NCBI GenBank assembly: GCA_963558185.1
Contig: CAUWFE010000011.1
Coordinates: 1-50,367 of the forward strand
Source: UMGS1663 sp963558185
Lineage (GTDB): Bacteria; Bacillota; Clostridia; TANB77; CAG-508
Length of the DNA: 50,367 nucleotides
Direction: 5' to 3'
Shown here: piece by piece, positions 9,345 to 18,594 of the stretch
Numbering within the stretch: position 1 is the first letter of the stretch
Layout: each line of letters starts with the position of its first letter
Notes under the pieces: model-generated
The model's input: the letters and a program-made list of their open reading frames with translations, nothing else
Told to the model about the DNA's origin: nothing
The model's database searches: none
Position numbers and translations under genes: made by a program

Positions 9345-11000
9345 TTATTTATTTTCTACTATTTTTACAATTTGAGCTTCTAATTCTTTTATTCTAGCAT
9401 TTATTTTTTCAATTTCTACATCGTTTGCATCTTCTGTCAACATTTCTTCTTCAACTATTTGTGACATATCTTCTAATTCTTCTTTTAAAGTTTGCATTCT
9501 TCCTAATACTTCTAGTCTTATATATTTTTCTTCATGTTCTTTTGCACCTTTTATTCTTCCTAATCTTTGTATTTCTTCATTTAACTCATATTGCTCTCCA
9601 TATTCTGGAATTATAACTGGTATTTGAGTTGTACCTTGTATTTTTTGTTTTAATACAATTTGCCCTTCTGGTTCTCCATGTACTAAAAATATTGTTTTTG
9701 GTTTATTTATAAATGAATATATAAAATTTAATAACCATTCTTGATCTGCATGTCCTGAGTATCCTTCTATATATTCTATTCTAGCTTTAACACTAAATTC
9801 CTCTCCAAATATTTTTACTTTTTCAGCTCCATCTACAATTTTTCTTCCTAATGTTCCTGGTGCTTGATATCCAACAAAAAGAATTGTGCTTTTTGGATTC
9901 CAAATATTATGTTTTAGATGATGCTTTATTCTTCCTACTTCACACATACCACTTGCTGAAATAATAACACATGGTTCATCACTTTCATTTAAAGCTTTTG
10001 ATTCATCTACACTTTGTGTAAATTTTAAACCTGGAAAATCTAATGGATTGTCTCCACTTTTCATAATTTCTTGAGTTTCTTCATCAAATATATCCATATT
10101 TTTTTCAAATACTTCTGTTGCTGAAGTGGCCAAAGGACTATCTACATATACATTTGTTTTCATTAAAGTTTCATATTTGCTTTTAAAATTTTCATCTAGT
10201 TTTTGACCTTTTAACATGTTTATTTCATATAATATTTCTTGTGTTCTTCCTACTGCAAAAGATGGTATTACTACAGTTCCACCATTATTCAATGTTTCAG
10301 CAACAATATTTAGGAAAAGCTCTGCTTTATCATCATTTCTCATATGTAATCTTCCACCATAAGTAGATTCCATAATTAAATAATCTGCACTTTCTATCAT
10401 TGTTGGTGAAGATAATAATGGAATATCATTATTTCCTAAATCACCTGTAAATACTGCTTTTGTCATTTTTCCATTTTCATTTGTCCATACTTCTATTATA
10501 CTTGAGCCTAACATATGACCAGCATCATTAAAACGTACATGTATATTTTCATCTATATCTATTATTTTATCATAGCTTACAGGTTTAAAAATTTCCATAC
10601 ATTTTATTGCATCTTCTGCTGTATATATTGGTTCTTCTGGTGGTAGTCCTTTACGCTTTCTTTTTACGTTTTTCCACTCATTTTCCATTTCTTGAATATG
10701 CCCACTATCTGGCAACATTATGCTACATAAATCGCAAGTTGCTTTTGTTGCATATACATTCTTTCTAAAGCCTTCATTATATAATTTTGGAATTCTTCCT
10801 GAGTGGTCAATATGTGCATGTGTTAATAACATAAAGTCAATCTCATTTACATCAAATGCAAATGGTGCTGAGTTCTCCCATTCTTGTTCTGCTTGACCTT
10901 GGTACATACCACAGTCTACTAAGAATTTTTTGTTTGCAGTTTCTACTAAAAAATTAGAACCTGTTACAGTTTTTGTTGCTCCTAAAAAAGTTATCTTCAT
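9345..11000 (-). CDS. Beta-CASP metallo-beta-lactamase RNA hydrolase
   Basis: This 551-residue member of the MBL/beta-CASP superfamily (CPSF-73/YSH1-like, COG1236) probably acts as an RNA endonuclease or exonuclease. The metal site HAHIDH is at 61-66. GHMLGSS follows near 165, then the Walker-like beta-CASP motifs. LVHGEPEGQ lies near 445. A C-terminal helical, charged extension (about 485-551) differs from short homologues. The start is the ATG at 11000 behind GGAAGA. A longer in-frame start at 11054 would overlap the upstream gene and lacks a better ribosome binding site. It lies 16 bp behind the unknown 557-residue gene. Confidence 0.88.
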   Translation of the reverse strand: MKITFLGATKTVTGSNFLVETANKKFLVDCGMYQGQAEQEWENSAPFAFDVNEIDFMLLTHAHIDHSGRIPKLYNEGFRKNVYATKATCDLCSIMLPDSGHIQEMENEWKNVKRKRKGLPPEEPIYTAEDAIKCMEIFKPVSYDKIIDIDENIHVRFNDAGHMLGSSIIEVWTNENGKMTKAVFTGDLGNNDIPLLSSPTMIESADYLIMESTYGGRLHMRNDDKAELFLNIVAETLNNGGTVVIPSFAVGRTQEILYEINMLKGQKLDENFKSKYETLMKTNVYVDSPLATSATEVFEKNMDIFDEETQEIMKSGDNPLDFPGLKFTQSVDESKALNESDEPCVIISASGMCEVGRIKHHLKHNIWNPKSTILFVGYQAPGTLGRKIVDGAEKVKIFGEEFSVKARIEYIEGYSGHADQEWLLNFIYSFINKPKTIFLVHGEPEGQIVLKQKIQGTTQIPVIIPEYGEQYELNEEIQRLGRIKGAKEHEEKYIRLEVLGRMQTLKEELEDMSQIVEEEMLTEDANDVEIEKINARIKELEAQIVKIVENK

Positions 11001-11016
11001 AACATCTTCCTTTCTC

Positions 11017-12690
11017 TTAATTAAATACTTTAATTTTTTTCTTAAGCTTAACATTTAATTCTGTTTTTTCTTTTATTTTGTTTTCTACTGTTATTTCATG
11101 AATATTTTCGTCATAAATTTCTATATATAAAATTTGTTTTTCATAACGTAATAAGATATTCATTTTTTCTAATGTTATTATTTTACTTGTAAATATATTT
11201 TTTAATATATTATAATTTAATTTTTCATCTTCACTAAAATTGTTAATTGCCTTTAATTGAATTGCCTTTTTTAATATAAGTTTTTCTATATTTTGTATTA
11301 TTTTAGTTAATTCTTTCTTTTCAAAAATCCACATATATTGTTCTTTTTTTCCTATTGGTAATCGTAAATAATATCTAAATTCATATATATATTCTATTAT
11401 TTCTTTCTTTGTTTCTGCTTTTTTAACCTTTTCCCTAAAACAATATAAAAATGCTTTTTGTAATGGAATAAATAATCTATCTACTTGTGTTTCTCCTTCT
11501 TCATTTATTTGTATATTTTTGAAAAACTTTACTTTTGATTCTATTTGTGTTTTTAAGTTTACAAATCCTTCTGGCTCAATAGAATAATTTATATCTTGTA
11601 TTTGTTTTATACAATTTTTTCTTTCTTTTTCAAGTCTATCTGCAAAATGGCTAATGCTAAAAATTTTTTGTGCATTTGGTAACCTGCTATTTTGTTCAAT
11701 ATATTCATTTTTCAATAAACTATTGTTATTTAAAAGTTCATCTATTCTTCCTATACGCTTTAATATTGCCTTTTTTTCATTAGTTTTTTCTAAAGTATAT
11801 TGTATTTTATTTTCCATAAGTAATAGTTTTGTTTCGTATTCTTTTTGCACATTTAATATTTTTTGTTTTTCATTTTCTTGTTTATTTATCCCTATAGCTA
11901 TTATTGCACAAATTGCTCTATATTCTATATCTTTGCTTAACTTTTCTCCATATATTTCTGTCATTATTTTATGCATTCTTTCTATATAATCTATGTTGTT
12001 GTTTTCATCATAAATATTTTCAAAGTTCTTATTGCTTAAAATATTATTTATAGGAATAAAAATTTCTTCTTCCTTTTCTTCTTCAAAATTTTCAGGATTA
12101 TTGTTTTTATTAATCCAATTTTCTATAAACCTATTTCCTAATAATATAAGTGCATTTTGATATAAAATGTTTTCATATAAATTTTCTATGTCTCGTACTA
12201 AAATATCCCAAGAAAACCCATTAAAATCACGTATCATCTCTGTATGATCTGTTAAAAAACTATTTTGCAGAAATTCTATAATTAATGGTGCAAAAAAATT
12301 ATACTTACTACTTAATTCTATTTCATCTTGTGCTAAGTCTAATAATGCTTGTAATACCGATATTTCGTTTTGATAACAAATTATCTTCCCTTTTTCCTTA
12401 TCTGCTAAAAATCTTTTTCCTTTTAGTATTTTACTTTCCTCTGATAGTGGTTTTACAAATTCTATTTCATTACAATTATATTCTATTGTATTTAAGATTT
12501 CTTGTACATATTGCTCTTTTACCATCGCATTTCTTTTTACTGTTCTATAGTCATGATATGCTGTTTCTACTTTATATAACATGCTTAAAAGAAGGTTTTT
12601 TACTTCTTCTGAAAAAGCCTTCTTTTCTAATATTTTTTCCAATTTATTGTTATAGTCTACTATTTTTGTAAAAATAACTGGTTTTGCCAT
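11017..12690 (-). CDS. Uncharacterised 557-residue helical protein
   Basis: I do not recognise a family. The protein is cytoplasmic with no signal or membrane segment. It is rich in Lys, Glu, Asn and Ile, with long helical stretches and a probable coiled coil around residues 285-385. An acidic run (EEEKEEEIF) lies near 205. No catalytic motif is evident. The ATG is preceded by AAAGGAG. It lies between spoIIIE and the beta-CASP hydrolase gene, 16 bp before the latter, so co-transcription and a link to RNA metabolism are possible but unproven. Confidence 0.6.
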   Translation of the reverse strand: MAKPVIFTKIVDYNNKLEKILEKKAFSEEVKNLLLSMLYKVETAYHDYRTVKRNAMVKEQYVQEILNTIEYNCNEIEFVKPLSEESKILKGKRFLADKEKGKIICYQNEISVLQALLDLAQDEIELSSKYNFFAPLIIEFLQNSFLTDHTEMIRDFNGFSWDILVRDIENLYENILYQNALILLGNRFIENWINKNNNPENFEEEKEEEIFIPINNILSNKNFENIYDENNNIDYIERMHKIMTEIYGEKLSKDIEYRAICAIIAIGINKQENEKQKILNVQKEYETKLLLMENKIQYTLEKTNEKKAILKRIGRIDELLNNNSLLKNEYIEQNSRLPNAQKIFSISHFADRLEKERKNCIKQIQDINYSIEPEGFVNLKTQIESKVKFFKNIQINEEGETQVDRLFIPLQKAFLYCFREKVKKAETKKEIIEYIYEFRYYLRLPIGKKEQYMWIFEKKELTKIIQNIEKLILKKAIQLKAINNFSEDEKLNYNILKNIFTSKIITLEKMNILLRYEKQILYIEIYDENIHEITVENKIKEKTELNVKLKKKIKVFN

Positions 12691-12747
12691 TTTTACTCCT
12701 TTCTTCTGTAACTATTTTTAGCATATTTATTAAGTTTTATGCAAAAT

Positions 12748-15255
12748 TTATTCTTCTGTTTCATTTACTGCTTGTGGCACAGTTGATGTTGCCATTTTTA
12801 GTTCTGCTAAACGTTCTTTTGTTAGTAATACTTCACGTGGTTTACTTCCTTGGTATCCTGAAATAACCCCTCTTTCTTCCATTTGGTCTATAATTCTTCC
12901 TGCCCTTGCATATCCTACTTTAAATCTTCTTTGTATAAATGATGTTGATGCTTGCCCTGTTTCTACTACTACATCAATTGCATCCATTAATAATGGATCT
13001 GAATCATCATCTTCTTGTTGTTCTGCTTCTAAATCTCTTTCTGATTTATTATTATTTTCTATACTTTCTAATATGTCTTCATTATATGTTACTTCACCAT
13101 TTGCTTTTAAGAAGCTTACAACTTTTTCTACTTCATTATCTGAGATAAATGCACCTTGTATTCTCACAGGCTTTGGAGCTCCTGCTGGATAAAATAACAT
13201 ATCTCCTTTTCCTAATAATTTTTCCGCACCTACCATATCTAAAATAGTTCTTGAGTCTACTTGTGAAGATACTGCAAAAGAAATTCTTGAAGGTATATTG
13301 GCTTTAATTATTCCTGTAATAACATCTACAGAAGGTCTTTGAGTTGCAATTACTAAATGCATTCCAGCCGCTCTTGCTTTTTGTGCTAATCTACAAATAG
13401 AATCTTCTACATCTTTTGCTGCGACCATCATTAAATCTGCAAGCTCGTCTATAATTATAACTATTTGTGGTAATTTTCCTATTCCACCTTCATTTTCTAT
13501 TGAAGCATTATATCCTTTTAAATCTCTTACTCCTTTTTGTGCAAAAGTATTATACCTATTTTCCATTTCTTGAACTGCCCACGCAAGTGCTCCTGCTGCC
13601 TTTTTAGGATCTGTTACTACTGGTATTAATAAATGTGGTATTCCATTATATACAGAAAGTTCAACTACTTTTGGATCTATCATTACTAATTTTACTTCAC
13701 TTGGTTTTGCTTTGTATATAATGCTTGTAATTAACGTATTTATACATACACTCTTTCCTGAACCTGTTGCACCTGCAATTAACACGTGTGGCATTTTCCC
13801 AATATCTGTTATAACTGCTTTTCCTGCAACATCTTTGCCAACAGCAAATGCTAATTTAGATTTATGTTCTCTATATTCATCTGTATCTATTATTTCTCTA
13901 AAGTGTACTACTTCGTTTTCTTTATTTGGCACTTCTATTCCTACTGCTTGTTTTCCTGGAATTGGTGCTTCTATACGTATTGTTTCTGCTGCTAAATTTA
14001 ATGCTATATCATCTGCTAAATTTGCAATTTTACTTACTCTTACTCCTTCTGCTGGTTTTAATTCATAACGTGTAATTGCTGGTCCTACTGATACATTTTC
14101 TACTTTAGCAGATACTCCAAAACTGTATAATGTTTTTTGTAATTTTGATGCTGTATCTGTTACTGCCTTTTTTCCACCCTTCATTACTCTTTTTTCGCCT
14201 TCGCTTAAAATTTCAATTGGTGGGAATTCATAATTTTCATCTTCTACTACCATAGTATGTTCTAAATTTAATACTTCTTTTACTTTTTCTTCTTTTGTTT
14301 CTTGTACTTGTTTAAATAAATTAGCTTCTATTGTATTTGGCGAAGCTTCTTCTGTTTTCTTTCCTAAAAATTTATTTTCTAACCCCAATGGTATTATTTC
14401 ATCATTTTCATGGTTATATTTCTTCATTTTTCCATTTGTTTGATCTTCTAGTCCATTTAAATTAATAGTTAATTGTTCTTCATCTATTTCTAATGCTTTT
14501 CTTCTCGCTTCTTCTTTTTCTCTACGTTTTCTTTCTCTTGCTGTTTCTTTTATAGGTTTTATTTCTTCTTTTTCTATTTCATCTTCTACATTATATAGTT
14601 TATTTCTTTTATTTGATACATTAGCTGCTACTACTTTTGTTTTTGCTTCTTGTTTTGCCTCTTGCATTCTTTCTTGCTTTCTTTCTTCATGTTTATCTAC
14701 TACATTATCAACCATTGCTGCAATAATTTCTGAAGGACGTATAGCAAACATAAATATTAGTACTACTAAAGCAATTCCTACTGCTAGTATAATTGCTCCT
14801 GCTGTTCCTAATAAGTTTATTAAAGGTATTGCAATTGCTGTTCCTATTATTCCTCCACCTTTATCTGCTTTTCCATAGTTCATTGCTTGCTCTATTGCAT
14901 TTTCTGTTCCTGAAGATATATTTATATTTCCCATTGATATTTCAAATACACTCATTATAGTTGCTATACAAAGTAAAAATATAATATATTGGAATAATTT
15001 TATTCCTAATCTTTCTTTTCCATTATACGCTAAGTAAATTCCTATTGCAAAAATTCCTATTGGAATAATATATTTTATGGTTCCCATAATCCCACCAAGC
15101 CATGGGCTTAGAGTTTCCCCTAAAAATCCTGATTTTGTATATATTAAAACAGCTAGCAAAATTCCTGTAATTATACATCCTACTACTACTATGTCTATGT
15201 TTATTCTAGGTTTTGAAGCTGTTGTTTTCTTTCTTCCTCTTTTCGCTTTTGCCAC
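12748..15255 (-). CDS. spoIIIE: DNA translocase FtsK/SpoIIIE
   Basis: This is a membrane-anchored, ATP-driven motor that pumps chromosomal DNA across the division or sporulation septum. The 835-residue protein has four to five N-terminal transmembrane segments (about 20-175) and a charged linker (about 185-370). The RecA-like motor has Walker A GATGSGKS near 490 and a Walker B-type segment IVIIIDELADLM near 600. The C-terminal gamma winged-helix domain (about 755-820) reads KOPS/SRS-type sites in homologues. The start is GTG at 15255 with AAGGAGAG upstream. I cannot separate FtsK from SpoIIIE function by sequence alone. The nearby sigK supports sporulation. Confidence 0.94.
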   Translation of the reverse strand: MAKAKRGRKKTTASKPRINIDIVVVGCIITGILLAVLIYTKSGFLGETLSPWLGGIMGTIKYIIPIGIFAIGIYLAYNGKERLGIKLFQYIIFLLCIATIMSVFEISMGNINISSGTENAIEQAMNYGKADKGGGIIGTAIAIPLINLLGTAGAIILAVGIALVVLIFMFAIRPSEIIAAMVDNVVDKHEERKQERMQEAKQEAKTKVVAANVSNKRNKLYNVEDEIEKEEIKPIKETARERKRREKEEARRKALEIDEEQLTINLNGLEDQTNGKMKKYNHENDEIIPLGLENKFLGKKTEEASPNTIEANLFKQVQETKEEKVKEVLNLEHTMVVEDENYEFPPIEILSEGEKRVMKGGKKAVTDTASKLQKTLYSFGVSAKVENVSVGPAITRYELKPAEGVRVSKIANLADDIALNLAAETIRIEAPIPGKQAVGIEVPNKENEVVHFREIIDTDEYREHKSKLAFAVGKDVAGKAVITDIGKMPHVLIAGATGSGKSVCINTLITSIIYKAKPSEVKLVMIDPKVVELSVYNGIPHLLIPVVTDPKKAAGALAWAVQEMENRYNTFAQKGVRDLKGYNASIENEGGIGKLPQIVIIIDELADLMMVAAKDVEDSICRLAQKARAAGMHLVIATQRPSVDVITGIIKANIPSRISFAVSSQVDSRTILDMVGAEKLLGKGDMLFYPAGAPKPVRIQGAFISDNEVEKVVSFLKANGEVTYNEDILESIENNNKSERDLEAEQQEDDDSDPLLMDAIDVVVETGQASTSFIQRRFKVGYARAGRIIDQMEERGVISGYQGSKPREVLLTKERLAELKMATSTVPQAVNETEE

Positions 15256-15680
15256 TTAAATTCTCTCCTTTTCTTTTAAACATATTTATGCATTTTTGAT
15301 ATACACATTGTATCATTACATTTTTTGTTTTGCAACATTTTAGAAAATATTTGTTCAGTAATTGTTATTATCTAATGTTTTTTATTATTTTTTTGTACAA
15401 TGACTTGGAATATAAGCTTTGAATAAAATGACGAATGTTTATGGAGAAATTTTAGAAATTCTGTGCAATTTTATGGAAAGAGTTCACTTTTAGTGGAAGG
15501 GTGCCATAAAATAAATTAGAATTTCTTAAATTTCGTAATAAACCTAAGGAATGTAATGAAAAGCTTATATTCCAAGGTATTTCTTGCATTAATTTACAGT
15601 AACCAGTAATTTTTTAAAGAAAAAAGCAAATTAGAAATTAATATTTCCAATTTACTTTTTGTATTATATATTTATCTATT
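15256..15680. other. Intergenic region holding a repeat element
   Basis: No gene was found in these 425 bases. The first hundred bases should contain the spoIIIE promoter. The remainder is mostly the repeat element at 15364-15603. A T-rich stretch follows the coiled-coil gene stop. Confidence 0.6.
15364..15603 (+). repeat. Inverted-repeat element with nested hairpin (copy B)
   Basis: The outer arms match the copy at 20432: CTTGGAATATAAGCTTTGAA and CCTAAGGAATGTAATGAAAA with the paired AAGCTTATATTCCAAGG. Between them is an extra segment of about 115 bp starting ATGACGAATGTTTATGG. This start matches the inner flank of the KilA-N-carrying copy (17295-17312). The extra segment is itself an inverted repeat, GAAATTTTAGAAATTCT against AGAATTTCTTAAATTTC. 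This looks like an intermediate deletion product of a cargo-carrying element. Confidence 0.65.
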
Positions 15681-16118
15681 TTATTTCAATTCTTTTCTAT
15701 TATTTTGAATTATGTCTAATGCATTAATTAAAGAACTTTCTAAATTTTGTAAGATACTATCTGCATATTCTTTTGTTCCTTTAGATATTTCTCTTGACAT
15801 TTCATTTGCAGTTTCAATTATTTCAGCTTTTTGTTCATATGCTTTTCTTGTAATTTCATGTTCATCTATCATAGATATAATTCTATTTTCAGCTTCTTTT
15901 ACAATTTCATCAGCCTCTTTTTGCGCTTCAATTAAAATACGTTGTCTTTCTTCTTTTACCCATTTTGCTTGTTTTAATTCATCTGGTAATTTTAAACGTA
16001 TTTCTTTAATTATCTCCAAAATTTCTTCTTTGTCTACAATAGTTTTTGTAGAAAAAGGCATTGTTCTACTTCTTTCTAATAATTCCTCTAAAGTTTCTAA
16101 TAAAGTAAAAATTTCCAT
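15681..16118 (-). CDS. Coiled-coil protein, DivIVA/V-ATPase-H-like
   Basis: The 145-residue, highly charged, all-helical protein resembles the small ATPase-annotated proteins often found next to rsmD in Clostridia. Its central part (EAQKEADEIVKEAENRIISM, about 70-90) looks like V-ATPase subunit H or DivIVA coiled coils. That similarity reflects coiled-coil composition and does not prove ATPase function. No enzymatic motif is present. AAAGGGG precedes the ATG. The start lies 3 bp past the rsmD stop, so the two are co-transcribed. Confidence 0.7.
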   Translation of the reverse strand: MEIFTLLETLEELLERSRTMPFSTKTIVDKEEILEIIKEIRLKLPDELKQAKWVKEERQRILIEAQKEADEIVKEAENRIISMIDEHEITRKAYEQKAEIIETANEMSREISKGTKEYADSILQNLESSLINALDIIQNNRKELK

Positions 16119-16121
16119 GGT

Positions 16122-16679
16122 TTAACCCCTTTCATGTAAGAACAACAAGTTTACCCTTCCATATTTTCTTACATCTACTATATCTATGCTTTCTATTTGT
16201 TTCAATTCTTCCTCTTCTCTTTCTTTTTCATCTGTTTCTATGACTATTATTCCATTTTTATTTAATAATTTTAATTTTAATATTATTTTTATGGCATCTA
16301 CAGCTACATTAAGTTTATATGGTGGGTCTAAAAATATAATGTCAAATTTTTTTCCCTTTTGCATTTTTAAACATAATTTATAATCTTTGTGTATTACTAT
16401 AGATTTTTCTACTAGTTTTGTTCTTTGTATATTTTGTTTTAGCATTTGTACTGATTCATATGATTTGTCACAAAAAGTACAATTTTGTGCTCCTCTGCTT
16501 AATGCTTCAATTCCTAATGCTCCACTACCTGCAAATAAATCTAATACATGTGCTTTATATATATATGGTTGGAGTATATTAAATAGAGATTCTTTTACTC
16601 TATCTAATGTTGGTCTTGTTGATATACTATCTATAGAATTTAGTTTTGTTCCTCTTGCAGTTCCACTAATTACTCTCAT
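16122..16679 (-). CDS. rsmD: 16S rRNA (guanine-966 N2)-methyltransferase RsmD
   Basis: RsmD transfers a methyl group from S-adenosylmethionine to N2 of G966 in 16S rRNA within the 30S subunit. The 185-residue length is typical. The opening MRVISGTARGTKL and RPTLDRVKESLFN are family hallmarks. The SAM-binding loop DLFAGSGALGIEAL is near 45-58, and the catalytic-type DPPY is near 118. AAAGGAG precedes the ATG. It is the first gene of a two-gene unit with the coiled-coil protein. Confidence 0.95.
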   Translation of the reverse strand: MRVISGTARGTKLNSIDSISTRPTLDRVKESLFNILQPYIYKAHVLDLFAGSGALGIEALSRGAQNCTFCDKSYESVQMLKQNIQRTKLVEKSIVIHKDYKLCLKMQKGKKFDIIFLDPPYKLNVAVDAIKIILKLKLLNKNGIIVIETDEKEREEEELKQIESIDIVDVRKYGRVNLLFLHERG

Positions 16680-16857
16680 GATATACTCCTTTTATTTATA
16701 TGTCTATTTTATATGTTTTTACTATGATATGTCAATATTATTAACTGAATTGTAATATTCTGTTAATAGAATTGTAATACTTTAACATTTTTGTAATATT
16801 TTTTGTTATTATACAATATATTGACATAATTTGCAATATGCGAATTTTTGAGCAACA

Positions 16858-17184
16858 TTAATAAAGATTACTGATTAATGGTTTCTGTAAATTAATGCAA
16901 AGAATGCTTTGAAATATGATTTTTTCATTGCATTCCTTAACACTAATTTTATAACTATTTAAACCTGCTTGGCTTTTAATTATGGCGAATTCGCCATAAT
17001 TAAAATTAGGATTATGAATTTCTTCCCAAATCCCTAAAAATTCAATAGTATTTCTATTTCTTAACCAATCCGATACGAAAAAGTCACCATCTTTAGATTT
17101 AAGCATATCTGTAATGGATATATAATCTTCATCTTTTATTTTAAAATAAGAAATTTTTTGATCTAAAACTGTTAGTTCTGCCAT
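16858..17184 (-). CDS. Truncated KilA-N domain protein carried by a repeat element
   Basis: KilA-N is a DNA-binding domain of phage and mobile-element proteins. The 108-residue product starts MAELTVLDQKISYF and has the family features DYISITDM, SDWLRNRNTIEFLGIWE and GLNSYKISVKE. Relatives then continue with a conserved ...EKTNAIGI... and GRYGGTYAHKDIAFEF half. Here the reading frame instead runs into the repeat-element arm (CNEKIIFQSILCINLQ) and stops. The gene is therefore a 3-prime-truncated form whose tail is encoded by the repeat. AAAGGAGG lies before the ATG, and TTGACA occurs upstream near 17240. Its expression is unknown. Confidence 0.75.
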   Translation of the reverse strand: MAELTVLDQKISYFKIKDEDYISITDMLKSKDGDFFVSDWLRNRNTIEFLGIWEEIHNPNFNYGEFAIIKSQAGLNSYKISVKECNEKIIFQSILCINLQKPLISNLY

Positions 17185-17394
17185 TTTTCCTCCTTTTATT
17201 TAATCATAATATTATAGATATCGATAAAAAAATTTTTATTGTCAACTTTCGCTGATGTATGGTTTTCAATTTTAAAAGATATTCTCTGTTTTATTCATAA
17301 ATATTCGTCATTTTATTCAAAACTCATATTTCAAAGCATTCTAGTAAAACTAATTAGAAACTAATAAAGAAGAACTAAATAAGTATTATTTTAC
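16866..17394 (-). mobile_element. KilA-N-carrying inverted-repeat element (copy C)
   Basis: One arm (16890-16945, AATGCAAAGAATGCTTTGAA onward) and the opposite arm (17310-17345, TTCAAAACTCATATTTCAAA) match the two hairpin arms of the short copy at 20432. Here they flank a KilA-N gene of about 330 bp. The left end GATTACTGATTAATGG resembles the family terminal repeat GTTACTATTTAATGG. The right end near 17394 is degenerate. No transposase is present, so movement would need help in trans. Boundaries are approximate. Confidence 0.6.
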
Positions 17395-17453
17395 CTTATT
17401 CAAGTTCTCCTTTTAAAATTTTTGTCCACTTTAAACATTCTATATTTTATTGA

Positions 17454-18137
17454 TTAATCTGCTGATGCCCAGATTACTAATCTTTTTTTAACATCTGATG
17501 TACATGTTGATAATGAAATTTCCCTTTTTCCTTGTGTATCTCTAATCATATATGAACCATCACTATCTGATGTAATATATTTATTATATACCGTGTATTC
17601 TACTGTTTTACCTGATAAATCTGTTATATATATTTTATCCCCTACTTCTATTTTACTGTTATTAGAGAAGAAAGTTCCATTTCTATAGTTATGACCTACT
17701 ATTGTTGTATTTCCTGGCTTATTTAATTTGTTTTCGCCTAATATTCCTACTGCTACTTCTATTGCTCTTGGAGAAACACTTTCTAATATTGGATATTCTA
17801 TTTTTGTTTTTGGTATTTTTATAGTTCCTACCATAGGGAATCCTTTATATGTAGCAGTATCTTCTTCATTATCTGTATTACTTGGTGGAGTTACTGTATT
17901 GTCTACTGTTGGTGGTGCTACTACTGCATCATTACTTGCTGTTTGGTTTTTTGGTTTTTGTGGAATTTTATTCCCCCTATTACTTTCAAACTGTTCTACT
18001 GCATCTTTTGCATCATTATCAATAAACAAATTTTTTACTAAATCATATCCTAAAAAACCTATTAAAATTACAATTACTACTATTACTATAATTAAAAGTA
18101 TTGTAAGAAATTTTCCATATTTACTATTTTTAAACAT
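17454..18137 (-). CDS. Sortase family cysteine transpeptidase
   Basis: Sortases cleave LPXTG-like sorting signals and attach proteins to the cell wall or to each other. The 227-residue protein has an N-terminal membrane anchor (about 10-32) and a Pro/Thr/Asn-rich linker (about 50-95). The catalytic domain has His in VGHN (about 150), Cys in LSTCTSD (about 212) and Arg in KKRLVIW (about 221). The layout is closest to class D-type sortases. The start is the ATG at 18137 with AAAGGAGG eight bases upstream. A longer frame would overlap the HIT gene. No LPXTG substrate is encoded nearby. Confidence 0.88.
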   Translation of the reverse strand: MFKNSKYGKFLTILLIIVIVVIVILIGFLGYDLVKNLFIDNDAKDAVEQFESNRGNKIPQKPKNQTASNDAVVAPPTVDNTVTPPSNTDNEEDTATYKGFPMVGTIKIPKTKIEYPILESVSPRAIEVAVGILGENKLNKPGNTTIVGHNYRNGTFFSNNSKIEVGDKIYITDLSGKTVEYTVYNKYITSDSDGSYMIRDTQGKREISLSTCTSDVKKRLVIWASAD

Positions 18138-18210
18138 TTCATGTTCCTCCTTTTCCCATATATTTTTATTATAACATATATTATTTTGTTTTTCTACTTT
18201 TTTGAGGTAA

Positions 18211-18558
18211 TTAATCTGCAAGTAATGGTCCCATTTTTCTTCCAGCTAATACATGAAAATGTAAATGCATAACTTCTTGTCCACTTTGTTTTCCACAATT
18301 GTTTATAATTCTAAATCCCTGCTCTGCAAAACCTTCTTTTTCTGCAATTTCATTAATCTTATTAAAAATATGTGCCATTAATTGTGCATCTTCATTTGTT
18401 ATGTCTGTAATCTTTTCAATATGTTTTTTAGGTATTACTAATATATGAACTGGTGCTGCTGGTTCTATATCTTTAAAAGCTAATATCTTATCATCTTCAT
18501 AAATCTTTTGAGAAGGAATCTCTCCTTTAATAATTTTACAAAATATACACTCTTCCAT
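18211..18558 (-). CDS. HIT family nucleotide hydrolase/transferase
   Basis: Histidine-triad proteins (HinT-like) hydrolyse purine nucleoside phosphoramidates. The 115-residue length and the opening CIFCKIIKGEIPSQKIYEDD are typical. The catalytic triad HLHFHVLAG lies near 96-104. The zinc-type cysteines C4 and C7 are present. AAAGGAAG precedes the ATG. It follows alaS by 36 bp and precedes the sortase gene. Confidence 0.94.
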   Translation of the reverse strand: MEECIFCKIIKGEIPSQKIYEDDKILAFKDIEPAAPVHILVIPKKHIEKITDITNEDAQLMAHIFNKINEIAEKEGFAEQGFRIINNCGKQSGQEVMHLHFHVLAGRKMGPLLAD

Positions 18559-18594
18559 ATTTTTGCTTCCTTTCGTTATAATTTATTTAAAATA

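Noticed and set aside
12285..12866. Long open frames on the plus strand opposite minus-strand genes
   Set aside because: They encode Leu/Phe/Tyr-rich low-complexity products typical of the complement of AT-rich coding DNA, lack ribosome binding sites and overlap well-supported genes.
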